Origin: Limonium bicolor
Taxonomy: Eukaryota; Streptophyta; Magnoliopsida; Caryophyllales; Plumbaginaceae
Assembly (NCBI GenBank): GCA_023374045.1
Contig: CM041779.1
Span: forward strand, 297,796,167-297,860,166
Reading direction: 5' to 3'
Length of the DNA: 64,000 nt
The position numbers were made by a program, and so were the translations under genes. This document shows, piece after piece, positions 9,907-21,794 of this stretch; within the stretch, counting starts at the first letter, position 1, and every line of letters begins with the position of its first letter. The notes under the pieces are model-generated. The model saw nothing but the letters and a program-made list of their open reading frames with translations, was not told the origin of the DNA and searched no databases.

Positions 9907-11052
9907 GTAAGTGGTTGAAATGTTGCCGTTGAATGCTGGTGTCTGCTTCGTTATTTCCGTGGCTTTAATCTTTTTATTCTCAATTTCTCATTTGTATTAT
10001 TTATGATTTAAGAAAATTTTAAAACAAATCAGCGGAAAATGTTATTTTGGTTGTTTGGGTTTCGTACTCTACCTATTATTCGAATTGCGAACGTTTCTCA
10101 AATGATGGGGATAACAGATAACTGCAAGTGGTTCAGAACTCCACATCAATTGAGGGCCCACTCTTAAAAGTCTATTATATGACAATTTAATGCTTAGCTT
10201 ACGACTCGACAATGCACATTATTAGGTTCGTGAAAGATTCCGTGAGCATCATGTACCTTTTTCGATGGTCATTTCGTTACAATAGTTGACTGGCACTTGG
10301 GAAAAAAGAGAGGTAGCCGATCTTCTATTTTCCAATTGAGTTTTTAGCCTTTACTCTAACCAAGGAAATGCGGGTCAACTTCGATTGTTCACTTACGCTT
10401 ATTGTAACATTTTGGTCTCATGATCAGCGCTCTGAATGTCCTTCATGTTATCAGTTTAAGGGGAATGGATATCCCTCGCCTTAATTCTTTGTTACAGATG
10501 TTGTTGCTGCCAAAAAACTATTGTTGTTGCTTCTTTTCTGTTAGCATAATTTTAATCCAGACCCATCTTCAGAGTTCATTTGTCAGTTTAATTGCTTGAG
10601 GTCTTGTGAATTTCAGGTGTCTGACTAATAATGCTTAATTCCTATAGTGGTGGAGAACTCTAGATACTTCTTTTTAAATGTATACACTTTGAGCACCAAA
10701 TTAGTTTTCCATGTATGTTTAAGCACCAAACGTACACAATTCATGAGCTGGGGAAAATACAATGACATAGCAGCCAATGTCTTATAACAATCACTTTTAG
10801 GTTTCTATTGTGCTTGAATTTTTGTTTGTTTTAGAAATCTTCCAAAATCATCAATTGCTCATATCCAATTTTTCTCAGATGTGGAATCTCATATTGATAT
10901 GTACTGCCACTAATTCCAAGTCTTAGTTTCTTGATTAGTGGCAATTCTAGTTGTCCTTTTAAAACTTCGGCACTGTCTGAATTTTATATCTATGCTAATG
11001 TTGTAGGTACACTGACTATTATACTGTGCTTTTTATTTAAAATCTTTAGCAG
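9907..11052 (+). other. Putative leader intron
   Basis: The sequence is T-rich on the plus strand and bounded by GTAAGTGG on the left and TCTTTAGCAG on the right (AG at 11051-11052). An internal AATTTCAG near 10611-10618 could mark a further small exon. No coding frame stands out. Confidence 0.4.
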
Positions 11053-11063
11053 CTTTAGAATCA

Positions 11064-11673
11064 ATGTATAGATACGGAGGAACTACACAAGGGATAAGAA
11101 CAATTGTCTACAAGTTGAAAAATAATGACAAAAAAATAAAAGCAATAAGAGAGGCTGGCTTTGGTAGCTTCTTAATGATCACTGAAAATTTTGTTCAAGC
11201 TGAAATTAAGGAGTATATACTGGAGCATTATGATGCACAAACAAAACCCTTAGATTTTCAAATGGTAGAGAATTAGAGATCACATCAAAGGATGTAAATC
11301 GAGTCTATCTTCTGCCAAATGAGGGAAAGAAAATCAAAGTAGAAGAAGATCACAAAGAGCTCCTCATGATTCTTAATATGGAGTTGGACTTGAAAATGAA
11401 CCAAAAGGGTGACACAAGTTTGAAGTTTGTGAAGAAGAGGTTAGAAGTCACTAAAGAACCTGAGAAATTTGCCAAATTATTTGTGCTTCTAGTGATTGAA
11501 ACATTATTCCGGCCTACATCTGCCTATCTTATTGATCTAAGACCATATAGTGAAGTGCTAAGGGACTTGAGATCAATAAGATATTATAATTGGTGTGAAC
11601 ATGTGTTAGAGCTTATCCAAAAAGATTTCCAAAGGACAAACAAGAGTTTTCGGTGTGACTTGTTCTTTTTCAG
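11064..11673 (+). pseudogene. Exon 2 of the split gene, frameshifted
   Basis: The frame opens at ATG 11064 (MYRYGGTTQGIRTIV) after a plausible acceptor at 11052. It hits a stop at 11274, but the -1 frame continues at once (ELEITSKDVNRV...) through KVEEDHKELLMILNMELDLK and KLFVLLVIETLFRPTSAYLI to the end, so one base was probably lost around 11262. The 3' edge CAG|GTAAAT at 11673 is a possible donor, but joining it to 11759 does not keep frame; the true junction or a second indel is unresolved. Confidence 0.6.
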
Positions 11674-11758
11674 GTAAATAATATTCTACAAGGTTAGTAT
11701 TATGCATTTACTTTCTAGTTTCTTTGTGTGACTGACTTTAAATATTGATTTTATGTAG

Positions 11759-11896
11759 ACACACATGTTAGACTGTTTGTTGGGTCTAGATGAGAACCCG
11801 ATGGTTGTCTCACCAACTTGCACATTGTGGACTAAAAAAAGATGCAAGAGTAAGCTGAAATGGCTCAACAATAATGGCGGAATACATAGAGCTAGA
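11759..11896 (+). pseudogene. Exon 3, left half
   Basis: After the acceptor TTTTATGTAG the frame reads THMLDCLLGLDENPMVV and TLWTKKRCKSKLKWLNNNGG up to the insertion point of element 2. With the element and one CTAGA copy removed, it runs on in frame into 17514-17573. In related proteins this position carries a hydrophobic YLD-type motif, fitting HMLDCLLG. Confidence 0.65.
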
Positions 11897-13527
11897 TGTT
11901 GGAGTAAAAGTGTGTTAAACTTCTACCACTTAGGCAGTGTACCTATCGTTTTGCGGAATAGTGGAAATGTGGGTTGTCGTACTCTTGGGGACCTCGCTGT
12001 GGATAACTGATAGTATAATAAATTGACTGAGAATTTTATAAACAAATTTATCTTTTTAGGGAGTGAGATTAACAGTTAAATCATAAGACAAAAATAAAAA
12101 CAATTAATTAAAACAGAAAAGAAATAGAAATTGTAAATCTTTTTGGTTTTAAAGAAGCATCCCGGGTTACTCTGCTTACCTATTTTATTTAATTAAATCA
12201 ATATAACTTTTCCACTTTAGCAATAAACTCAAGAATCTTAATTAGTTTATTGACTGTTTCCTGTCTAATAAACCCTAATTAATTTAAACAACAAGTGCAA
12301 ATCTTGCTCAAGTCATAAATAAATTAATCGCATTATTAATAATCCCTATTGGAGATAGATTAACCTATACGGCGAGAAACTCTCGCTTCTAGTCGTTACC
12401 CATTTGACTTCCTGTGTCTAGAACCTTGTTTCAGCACTGCATTTTAACAAAGAACTACAAATATCACTTTAATAATTGTACAAGAGAATTAAAGCGCATT
12501 AAGGAGAGGAATCAAAATACTGTTTAGATAAATATACTGGAAAGCTCATATAACACAATTATATATAATAGGCTTGCTTCTAACCCGGGAAGCTAGATTT
12601 ATTAATCACACATAATTATACAGTAAAACAAACATAAGAAATAAAATAGACGGAACCAACGAAGAAGAACGAACAGACAATCGATTCCTTCGTTGGTTCT
12701 CTGGAAACTAACAGCATAAGGCTGATGAAGAAAGAAAATAAAATGGAGAAGCGGGAGATAAGATAAAAATGGAATGGATCGTAGGTGTGAGCGATGGATT
12801 ATTTACTGGATGGGATCGAATTATTTTTGAGCAGAAGGCTTATGGGTTTTATAGAAGGAAGGAGAAGAAGCTGGGGACAGGCTGGAGAAGGAAGAAGACA
12901 GAGGGAACAAGGGAACACCGTGTGAGGAAATTAAGGAGAGGATTGGGGCGGCTGAACGCGTGAGATAATTATCGGTAGGCGCCTGATATTTCTCATCTGG
13001 GTAGATGGATAAGTCGCGGAGAAGATAAACAGCACCGTGTGAAAATCTGGTTCTGGGGGCGCATTTTTAGAGGTGTCCGCACCTCCGTCCGCCTCAATTC
13101 ACGTGGACTCCTCTGTCTGACCTCGCCAACGTCCGCCCAGGCTCACGCGGACAGAACTCCCGTGTCCTCGCCTCTGTCCGCGCCTCTGTCCGCCTACGCT
13201 CACGCGGACGCCACTCGTGTCCTCGCCTCCGTCCGCCTACACTCACGCGGTCAGAATGAAATGTTTTCTATTTTCACGCGATCTTCAACCGGCTCCAGAT
13301 TCTTCGTTATAAGTCCGTTTTACTCGCCGTTTGTTGCGTTGAAAAGCTTGTGAAATAAACTATTTGATTCCAACACTTTTTCCTGTATTTGATACATAAA
13401 ATCTATCAGTCCATATCAAGACATAAATCTTAGGAAAAACATACGATAAGTGAGAAATATTATCCTGAAAGTGAGCAAGTATAAGGTAAATTAAACCCTT
13501 AAATGTCTATGTATTTCTCACTTATCA
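11897..13527 (-). repeat. 3' LTR of element 2
   Basis: Starts TGTTGGAGTAAA and ends TTCTCACTTATCA on the plus strand. It contains a GC-rich block of GTCCGCC/GCGGAC motifs at 13076-13255 and a minus-strand TATA box at about 12847-12853. Differences from the partner LTR are scattered substitutions and short indels. Confidence 0.93.
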
Positions 13528-13540
13528 AACTCCCCCATAC
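13528..13540 (-). other. Polypurine tract of element 2
   Basis: The minus strand reads GTATGGGGGAGTT directly before the 3' LTR, the expected primer site for plus-strand DNA synthesis. Confidence 0.75.
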
Positions 13541-14845
13541 TTATCTTTTGCTTGTCCTCAAGCAAATCTTTCTGACATAATGTTTAAACAAGTTAAACTG
13601 ACAATAACCAAGTAAGGAGAGCACAGAAGAGGTAATTGCCAATCTTTTCAGATTTTAAAAGGGTACTAATAACATTAATTTTATTAGATAAATTTCTCTA
13701 TTTCTGAGAATAACTCTGAAGTCCTACAAAAGAAAGAAAAGCAGTACCATGAGAATTCTGCTTTTAACCCTGAGTCAATCCACCATTTTCTTTCACATTT
13801 CCTTGAACGACAAGGGGCATGAAGTAAATCTTATTCCATTATACCTTTCAATGCCACATACTCATGATCCATAATGACGATTTTTTTTCATTTTAGTACA
13901 GAATGCACGGATACTTCAATTTTGAAGTTCATTTTTCTTTTACCTCAGACTTTTCTCTCCACCCTTGTAGCGGTTTTGGGTCTACTATCCCAGATACCGA
14001 GTACCTTAGGTAGCCGGGTGATGAAGCACCCCTAAGAACTTAATAACCGAGTGGACGAGGCCTGTTTAGGATCAGAATATGCCTGTTTGGATCAGAGGAG
14101 TACCTCGCCTTGTCTTTTTCCACCATTTCATTCCAATTCAAATCCAGGCTCAAAATCAAAACAAAATTCAAATGATAATTTCCTCAGAATTTTTTTTTTG
14201 AGTAAGGAGCAGAGTGTTTTTTTTTTGTGTATACCCTTTAAACCTGTTAATACCAGCATTACTCTTCTATGGCTCCTTCTTTGATTATTAATCTCTTAAC
14301 AAATTTAAACACAGTGCCGAAAAAGAAAACTTAAGAGCAAGCTTTTGATTACTATCTCTCCCCCACACTTGAACCAAAGCAATGCCCTCATTGCATAGAA
14401 AGAATTAAATAACAGGGCATGCAAACTACCTGGGTAATGATCAAAAAGCATGGTAATAAGAGATATTTAAATTTAAAGAGCAAAGTATGGATAGTGTACT
14501 CCCTAGAGTTTGGCAGAGTATGTAATGTAGCTCCCCCACACTTGAGTTCAGCTGTCGGAATGTGTAAGATGTTCCTGAAATAATTATTCTAAACAACCAG
14601 AAGAACTCAAGTTAATTCTCCTCGTTCTCTCTCCTCTCTCTTTTTTATTTATAAAAACATATATAGGAATAATATGAAAGACAAAACATAAAAAAAAAAA
14701 TAGTAGGGAAATAATATTTAACCACTGGGTTGCCTCCCAATAAGCTGCCCGTATTTATAGTCTTTGGCTAGACTCCCGCTTCGTTATCCTGGATCAAAAA
14801 TAAAAGTAGACAACAGCTTCGCCAGGAAAACGAAGTTAGCAGTAA
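13541..14845 (-). other. Non-coding post-ORF region of element 2 with conserved hairpins
   Basis: Long pieces match element 3 (19303-20380): TTTGCTTG-TCCT-CAAGCAAA at 13547-13566, GCAATG-CCCT-CATTGC at 14379-14394, a CTCCCCCACACTTGAG run at 14531-14546, a distant inverted repeat ACTTGAGTTC/GAACTCAAGT at 14540-14549 and 14603-14612, and a GGGTTGCCTCCCA block near 14727. The strong matches suggest cis-acting RNA functions. No reading frame is supported. Confidence 0.7.
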
Positions 14846-15609
14846 TTAAGAGCAAACACCTGGATCAAAACAGAACGTTAACTCGGCAAATAAAATAGGA
14901 AAATGTATACTCCACAAAACCTGGTGTTTGAGGAGGTACTGCCGGTAACGTAGTTCTAACAGGAGACCAGGTGGTGATGACTTTTCTTCCTCAAATTGGA
15001 GGATGTAAACATCCTCCTCTTGTTGTTGAGGCTTATGGAGGCAGGGTGAGAGTTGAGAGTTGATGAGAGACTGGTGGTAGCGGTGTTCCTTCCTTAGATT
15101 CGAGAATATAAATATCCTCTTCCGGTTGATGAGACTCACACAAAATACTTCAGCTTTTAACTGCTCCTCTTGTGCTGGGGATGGAGATGGAGGAGAATTG
15201 TAACTCTCAGACATTTGCTCCAACTCGGCGTCGGGAGAAAAATGTCCTGATAAGTTTCTTTATCTCCTCATCAGAACTTGTACCTTCAATAATATCTGGC
15301 TTGAATCGATCTTCACTCATTGGACTCACCACTGGAATCTCTTCTAGCGGCTTGGTCTGACTCGGGAGGAATTCGTCTGGCCCTTGTGTAGATTGCTGTT
15401 CATTCTGATTGAAAGTAGCAGTATCCCAACTGAGCTTCTTGGTACTGTGTATTAGCCTGGTCGACTTCCCACCAATACGGCTCTCGATTTGACTGTTGAG
15501 GTGATTGATAATCCTTGACCAACCTTTGATATGAAGACATCTCCTCTTGCATGTGAGTCCATTCCAAATTGATCAACAATCTCTTCACTTCATCGTCGCC
15601 GCTCTCCAT
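14846..15609 (-). pseudogene. Residual coding region of element 2, unidentified
   Basis: Two minus-strand frames remain: 15609-15400 (MESGDDEVKRLLINLEWTHM, rich in Q, E and Y) and 15223-14846 (MEQMSESYNSPPSPSPAQEE). The second holds an internal repeat, with EDVYILQFEEE echoed by FIFSNLRKE in an earlier copy. They sit where gag would be in a full element but show no gag core or zinc knuckle. Either heavily diverged gag or an element-specific frame. Confidence 0.35.
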
Positions 15610-15871
15610 AATCAGTAACTATCCTACAAAAAACAAAAATAAAAATACCAAGTAGAATAGAACTAAAAATAGAAAAGAAATACAAAACAAAAATTAACTA
15701 AATAGAAAAAAACTAATACGAAATAAAAAAGAGATAAAAGAAAATAGCTAAAATAAAAGGTAAATAAAATTAAAATTAAATAAAGTGAGAACAAAATAAA
15801 ATAAAACAGATATAAACAAATTAAACAGATATCTCAATCAAATTAAAATTATCAATTAACCTTGCCGGAGG

Positions 15872-15889
15872 TCCCCGGCAACGGCGCCA
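15872..15889 (-). other. Primer binding site, element 2 (tRNA-Asp type)
   Basis: The minus strand reads TGGCGCCGTTGCCGGGGA, the well-known Athila-type PBS complementary to the 3' end of plant tRNA-Asp, six bases inside the LTR. The A-rich leader 15610-15871 holds nothing else. Confidence 0.9.
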
Positions 15890-15895
15890 AAAACT

Positions 15896-17508
15896 TGTTG
15901 GAGTAAAGTGTGTTAAACTTCTACCACTTAGGCAGTGTACCTATCGTTTTGCGGAATAGTGGAAATGTGGGTTGTCGTACTCTTGGGGACCTTGCTGTGG
16001 ATAACTGATAGTATAATAAATTGACTGAGAATTCTATAAACAGATTTTATCTTTTTTAGGGAGTGAGATTAACAGTTAAATCATAAGACATAATAAAAAC
16101 AATTAATTAAAACAGAAAGAAATAGAAATTGTAAATCTTTTGGTTTTAAAGAAGCATCCCGGGTTACTCTGCTTACCTATTTTATTTAATTAAATCAATA
16201 TAACTTTTCCACTTTAGCAATAAACTCAAGAATCTTAATTAGTTTATTGACCGTTTCCTGTCTAATAAACCCTAATTAATTTAAACAACAAGTGCAAATC
16301 TTGCTCAAGTCATAAATAAATTAATCGCATTATTAATAATCCCTATTGGAGATAGATTAACCTATACGGCGAGAAACTCTCGCTTCTAGTCGTTAACCCA
16401 TTTGACTTCCTGTGTCTAGAACCTTGTTTCAGCACTGCATTTTAACAAAGAACTACAAATATCACTTTAATAATTGTACAAGAGAATTAAAGCGCATTAA
16501 GGAGAGGAATCAAAATATTGTTTAGTATAAATTATACTAGAAAGCTCATATACACAATTATATAAAATAGGCTTGCTTCTAACCCGGGAAGCTAGATTTA
16601 TTAATCACACATAATTATACAGTAAAACAAACATAAGAAATAAAATAGACGGAACCAACGAAGAAGAACGAACAGACAATCTATTCCTTCGTTGGTTCTC
16701 TGGAAACTAACAGCATAAGGCTGATGAAGAAAGAAAATAAAATGGAGAAGCGGGAGATAAGAAAATGGAATGGATCGTAGGTGTGAGCGATGGATTATTT
16801 ACTGGATGGGATCGAATTATTTTTGAGCAGAAGGCTCGTGGGTTTATAGAAGGAAGGAGAAGAAGCTGGGGACAGGCTGGGAGGAAGAGGACAGAGGAAA
16901 CAGGGAACAAAACCGTGTGAGGAAATTAAGGAGAGGATTGGGGCGGCTGAACGCGTGAGATAATTATCGGTAGGCGCCTAATATTTCTCATCTGGGTAGA
17001 TGGATAAGTTGCGGAGAAGATAAACAGCACCGCGTGAAAATTTGGTTCTGGGGGCGCATTTTTAGAGGTGTCCGCCTCCGTCCGCCTCAATTCACGCGGA
17101 CTCCTCTGTCTGACCTCGCAACGTCCGCCCAGGCTCACGGGGACAGAACTCCCGTGTCCTCGCCTCTGTCCGCCTACGCTCACGCGGACGCCACTCGTGT
17201 CCTCGCCTCCGTCCGCCTACGCTCACGCGGTCAGAATGAATATGTTTTCTATTTTCACGCGATCTTCAACCGGCTCCAGATTCTTCGTTATAAGTCTGTT
17301 TTACTCGCCGTTTGTTGCGTTGAAAAGCTTGTGAAAATAAACTATTGATTCCAACACTTTTTCCTGTATTTGATACATAAAATCTATCAGTCCATATCAA
17401 GACATAAATCTTAGGAAAAACATACGATAAGTGAGAAATATTATCCTGAAAGTGAGCAAGTATAAGATAAATTAAACCCTTAAATGTCTATGTATTTCTC
17501 ACTTATCA
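15896..17508 (-). repeat. 5' LTR of element 2
   Basis: Same ends as the left copy. It carries the GTCCGCC/GCGGAC block at about 17070-17235 and a minus-strand TATA box (CTATAAAC) at 16842-16849, placing the GC-rich block some 220-390 bp upstream of the TATA box. Confidence 0.93.
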
Positions 17509-17573
17509 CTAGATTGCTGAATGAGTTACAGCACTGTGAAAATGCATTAAACGCAGAAGAAATCTTGGAACAG
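17509..17573 (+). pseudogene. Exon 3, right half, with donor site
   Basis: It starts with the CTAGA duplication, continues as LLNELQHCENALNAEEILEQ and ends at CAG|GTTTAATC. The frame matches the left half exactly across the excised element, strong evidence that both halves are one interrupted exon. Confidence 0.7.
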
Positions 17574-17671
17574 GTTTAATCCAATCAAACTTTAGTTTTG
17601 ATATTATTGTTGTTTAATTTTCTAAATGAATGATTTCTTAAGTTATTTACTATATTTTTCTATTTGTGTAT
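17574..17671 (+). other. Host intron, left part (98 nt), interrupted by element 3
   Basis: GT at 17574 starts a T-rich stretch (TTTTGATATTATTGTTG, then TATTTTTCTATTTGTGTAT). With element 3 removed, it continues as AG at 28164-28165, giving a 100-nt intron ending TTGTGTATAG. Confidence 0.7.
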
Positions 17672-19292
17672 TGCAGAGTGGATTTATCGTGAGTGATTAG
17701 TACTGGTGAAATTGATAAAAAAAGAAATTAATACTCAAAATATCCGTCGGGCTGCAAATAAAAACCCGGTCGCAGTAGTATAGAAGACAGAAGCGGCCGG
17801 GGTCAAACCGTGGGACTTATAGCGAGATAAAATAGTTCCTAAGCTTGTCACAAAAGGGGGAAGTTAATTGACTTGTTTTAGAGAAAATATTAAGCAGATT
17901 AGAAAACTGAGTGCAGATGAATTAAATGGAACTCCGGGTTTAGGTTTTATAAAATCTGATTAATTATGCTATCTCTACTCTCTACCGGTTTAATTTATTA
18001 GTTTGGCAAAATTCCTGTTATTATCCTAAGGACTAAGTCATAGACCCTTAATAATTCGTTTACCAGAAAATGCTCGGTCTAATCAAGGTTCGAGCAATAC
18101 TATGTAAACGGACGTTAAATTCGAGGAATTATAATTGCATCTGAAAATACTAACCTATTAAATCATAATAAGCTTTCTCCAGATTTACGGCTTAATTAAC
18201 CTGTCTATTTATCACCTGGTCTGATCAAAATAGACTTAGGAAGCATTTTAATAAATTCATGTAATTATTAAAATGGTGAGAGAAAACCTTTAAGCGTAAC
18301 AAACTGTATTTATTTTAACCGGTAGAAATATTGATTACATAACTAAACAAACCATAATTAAATAATCCTTGCCCGGAGCAAATCCTCCTTAGCCTGACAT
18401 ATTAACTGGTAATAAGTCAGACAGAGGTTGGACGTAATAACAATACGAGATGCGTGGATGATGAATGGAGAAAATGAAGAGGAAGAAGAGTGGGAGCATA
18501 CGTAGGATTTTTGTAACTGAAAAGAGAGATTTTGAGTGTTGAGTTTGGGTGGGAACGTATATGAGCGTGAGTAGTTTTTGATGAAGTAGCAGTGGCTTTT
18601 TATAGAGGAGAGGAAGAAGAAGATCGATTGCAGACAGAGGTGGAAGAGCATTGATTGCTCATTAATTGCAGGGGACAGAGCTGAGGAAAATAAGGTGTCG
18701 ACGAGCGAAGTAGATGGATATGGCAGAAACAAGTCGACGGGCGAAGTCGACGCGAAGAAGAAAACTGGCGCGACTGATTTTAGTCGCGTCCGCCTCTGCA
18801 TCCGCCTTAATCCCGCGCGGACGTCTCTTCGACCTCCCTCCGTCCGCCCGGCCATTTCTACCGTCCGCCCGGCCGTCATCCTAGTTCTCACGCGGACACA
18901 AATGTTTTCCGCGACAATGTGTGTGTCTGCCTAGCTTCATCACTCACGTCCGCCTATGTACCTCAGTGACGTCCGCCTAAGTCCTATGCGGACGCTTGGG
19001 CGGTCACACATGTGGTCACGAGTTCTTGACTTATTTTCTTCTACGAACTTTGATCAGCTCTAGATTCTTCGTTTGGACTCCGTTTTTCTGAGCCGTTTAT
19101 GTCTGTGCGTTCTCGTTCTCTTCATCTACTTCACTCCCAGCTTGGTTTTCCTCATTTTAAACATAAATTTGTGAGATAATAATAAAACATAAACTTAGAG
19201 GAAAACTAACCGAAGTGGAGAAATGAGCAAGAAAAGTGTTAATATTATATATGAAATACACCTATAAAACATGCTCATTTGGACACTTATCA
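17672..19292 (-). repeat. 3' LTR of element 3
   Basis: Contains a minus-strand TATA box (CTATAAAAAG, 18596-18605) and the GC-rich block of five GTCCGCC and three GCGGAC motifs at 18785-19010. It differs from the right LTR by small indels and substitutions. Confidence 0.93.
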
Positions 19293-20504
19293 CACCCCCA
19301 CACTTATCTTTTTGCTTGTCCTCAAGCAAAACCATGTACCTAAGTAAGTAGGAAATGCTCAATACTAACAAATATTATTATGAAGGGTAGGATAAAGAAG
19401 TGAACAGTTCATGATCTTTTTAACTTTATTTAGGAGTGTGAAAAATTAACTGCTGGTGGCATAGGTGTGCTCAGGGTAAAAATAAAATATAGAGTTTCGG
19501 GGTATGATCTAAGGTACTTCAATGTTTCTTTTGTTTAGGTGACTCTGAGAATTTTTACCATGGCCAACTTCTCTCAAGAATGGGCATTGAGGAGAAAGCA
19601 AAAGGAAAATAGATTTATGCATTTGCTTCACTTTTGCATAAGAGATGAGAAAATGTAGGCTTTACCGCCTTTGTATTCAAGAACACTCAACTCTCTTTTG
19701 TTGGTTACCAACGGTGTCTCGAAAGTCCCTTATTATTTTTTTTTCCTTTCTTCTTTTTTTAACAGAAAAGCACCCCTTAGCAATCCCTAGAGAGAGAACA
19801 GAAGGAAACCCTGAGCAATAAAATCCAACCATTGCAGATTATTTGGTCACACCGCATATAAAATGCTCCTCAAAAGTAATCAAATTTTTTTATTTTTTTT
19901 AAAAAAAAATTTTTGTACCATTTATCCCACAATTCATAACAGTATTTGTTTTTAAAGAGAACAACCTACATTAGCAGGGTACATAAATTTAATTTTTGAA
20001 CAAATGCAAGATAAGCAGAGAGATCAAACAATTAAAGCACAAAATGCCCTAAAAGGCTCTTCCCCTACACTTAAGCTCAAGCAATGCCCTCATTGCGTAG
20101 ATGGAATAAAATTAATAGGGCATGCAATTAATAAAGGAAAGAGTGTACCCCCCAGATTTCGTAGAGCGTGTAGAGCTCCCCCACACTTGAGTGCAGCTGT
20201 GGAATGTCATGATTTGAACCTGTAAAGAATATTCTACACAGCCAGAAGAACTCAAGTGAAACCTGCATTTTATTATAACAAATAAAAAGGGAATATAGTA
20301 CAAAAAAGAAAATAACATTAAATTAAAGGAAAGACAAAAGATAGATAGTGGGTTGCCTCCCACCGAGCTGCCCGGGTTTAACGTCTCTAGCTAGACGTAT
20401 TTGACCAAGCTTTAGTTTGGAGAAGAGTTCGAGGGCGAGTTGTCCCGCTGTTCTTGGACAAAATAAGTTGCAGATAGGTTAGTTGAATATTAGAATGAGA
20501 ATTA
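19293..20504 (-). other. PPT and conserved 3' non-coding region of element 3
   Basis: The PPT on the minus strand is TAAGTGTGGGGGTG (19293-19306). Shared with element 2 are the hairpin TTTGCTTG-TCCT-CAAGCAAA (19311-19330), GCAATG-CCCT-CATTGC (20081-20096), a CTCCCCCACACTTGAG run (20176-20191), an inverted repeat at 20185-20194/20248-20257 (one mismatch), and GGGTTGCCTCCCA near 20350. There is no envelope-like frame, although some Athila elements carry one. Confidence 0.75.
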
Positions 20505-21794
20505 TACCTTTTAAGACGTGCCCGTTGACCTTGAAAGTTTCGCCTTGTTTGTTCTGGAGTTCAAAGGCACCGTACGGAGTCATGCTAACAATCTGGAAAG
20601 GGCCGGCCCAATGAGACTTAGTTTCCCAGGGAAGATCCTTAATCTTGAGTTATACAGGAGACCCAATCACCAATTTCGAAGTCCCTCTTGAGGATCATCC
20701 TGTCATGGAACTTCTTGGTGCGCTCTTTATAGATCTTAGCATTCTGGTAAGCCTGATCTCTCAGCTCTTCTAATTCGGAAAGTTGGAATTTCCTTCTCTC
20801 TCCCGCAGAAATTATGTCAAAGTTTAGGGCCTTGATTGCCCAATATGCCTTATGTTCCATCTCTACAGGCAGTGACATGCTTTCCCATAGACCAGCTTAA
20901 AAGGAGACATCCATCCCGATGGGAGTCTTGAATGCAGTGCGGTAAGCCCAAAGCGCATCATCCAGTTAAGTGCCCAATCCTTTCGTGATGAGTTAACCGT
21001 CTTCTGGAGAATCCATTTTAACTCACGGTTCGAAACTTCTGCTTGGCCGTTTGTCTGGGGGTGATAAGGTAAAGCTACCTTGTGACGTACCCCGTACGTA
21101 CCCATAAGCGCTTCAAATGAACGGTTGCAGAAGTGAGATCCTCCGTCACTGATATACTAATTCTAGGCACGCCAAAACGGGTAAAGATGTGCTTTTTAAG
21201 GAACCTGGTTACTCTTTGCATCAGCATGATGACAGGGTATGACTTCTACCCATTTCGACACGTAATCCACTGCTACTAAAACATATTGGTGGCCTTGTGA
21301 GGAAGGGAACGGTCCCATAAAATCAATGCCCCAACAATCAAAGAGCTCCACTTCGAGTATTCCCTGTTGTTGCATTTCATGTCTCCTAGATGTGTTACCC
21401 ATTCTTGACAATTATCACATTGCTTGCAGAATTGGTAAACATCTTTGTGAAGGGTAGGCCAATAAAAATCCTGAGGCCAGGATCTTAGCAGCGGTCCTTG
21501 TGGGTCCATGGTGACCTTCGGCTTCCCGTGAGTGACAAAAATGTATGACACTTGGAACCTCATCTTCCGGGAGCATCGACGAATCAACCCATCAGCACTA
21601 ACTCGGAACAAATACGGATCCTCCCAGAAATAATGCTTTGAGTCCAGAAAGAAATTTCTCTTATGGGAGTAAGATAGATCATAGGGTACTGTTCCAGAGA
21701 CTAAATAATTGGGCCAGGTCCGCATACCATGGCTCTTGTACTTTGGTGATTGAGAAGACAGTCTCATCGGGGAAGAATTCGTTGATAGGCACAC
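20505..21794 (-). pseudogene. Integrase of element 3, frameshifted
   Basis: From 21794 leftward: the zinc-binding end ([20 protein letters not shown]), the catalytic core ([20 protein letters not shown] with the first Asp, FGVPRISIS before a shifted second Asp, and YHPQTNGQAEVSNRELKWIL with the catalytic Glu), and the C-terminal region (LPVEMEHKAYWAIKALNFD, KIYKERTKKFHDR, GPFQIVSMTPYGAFELQNKQ). Integrase inserts element cDNA. At least four frame changes and damage around the second Asp make it inactive. The sequence style is clearly Athila. Confidence 0.9.

Larger units (their letters stand above)
11897..17508 (-). mobile_element. Element 2: non-autonomous Athila-type LTR retrotransposon
   Basis: Two LTRs of about 1.6 kb (11897-13527 and 15896-17508) begin TGTTGGAG, end ACTTATCA and are very similar. 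A perfect 5-bp duplication CTAGA flanks the element (11892-11896, 17509-17513). The PBS lies next to the right LTR on the minus strand, so the element reads leftward. The 2.37-kb interior has no RT, RNase H or integrase. It shares its PBS type and its post-coding region with element 3, the likely relative of its helper. It interrupts exon 3 of the split gene. Confidence 0.92.

Noticed and set aside
13039..13353. 104-codon plus-strand frames over the GTCCGCC block (also 17034-17348)
   Set aside because: They run antisense to the element, are driven by the short repeats (RLHSRG-type strings), and the two LTR copies do not keep the same frame.
18085..18110. GGTTCGAGC-type motif as a possible tRNA T-loop
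   Set aside because: No acceptor, D or anticodon stems around it; it lies inside an LTR.
18358..18891. 177-codon minus-strand frame in the LTR of element 3
   Set aside because: The matching region of the other LTR breaks it (127 codons, different end), its composition is that of the GC-rich motif block and T-rich LTR, and no domain is visible.
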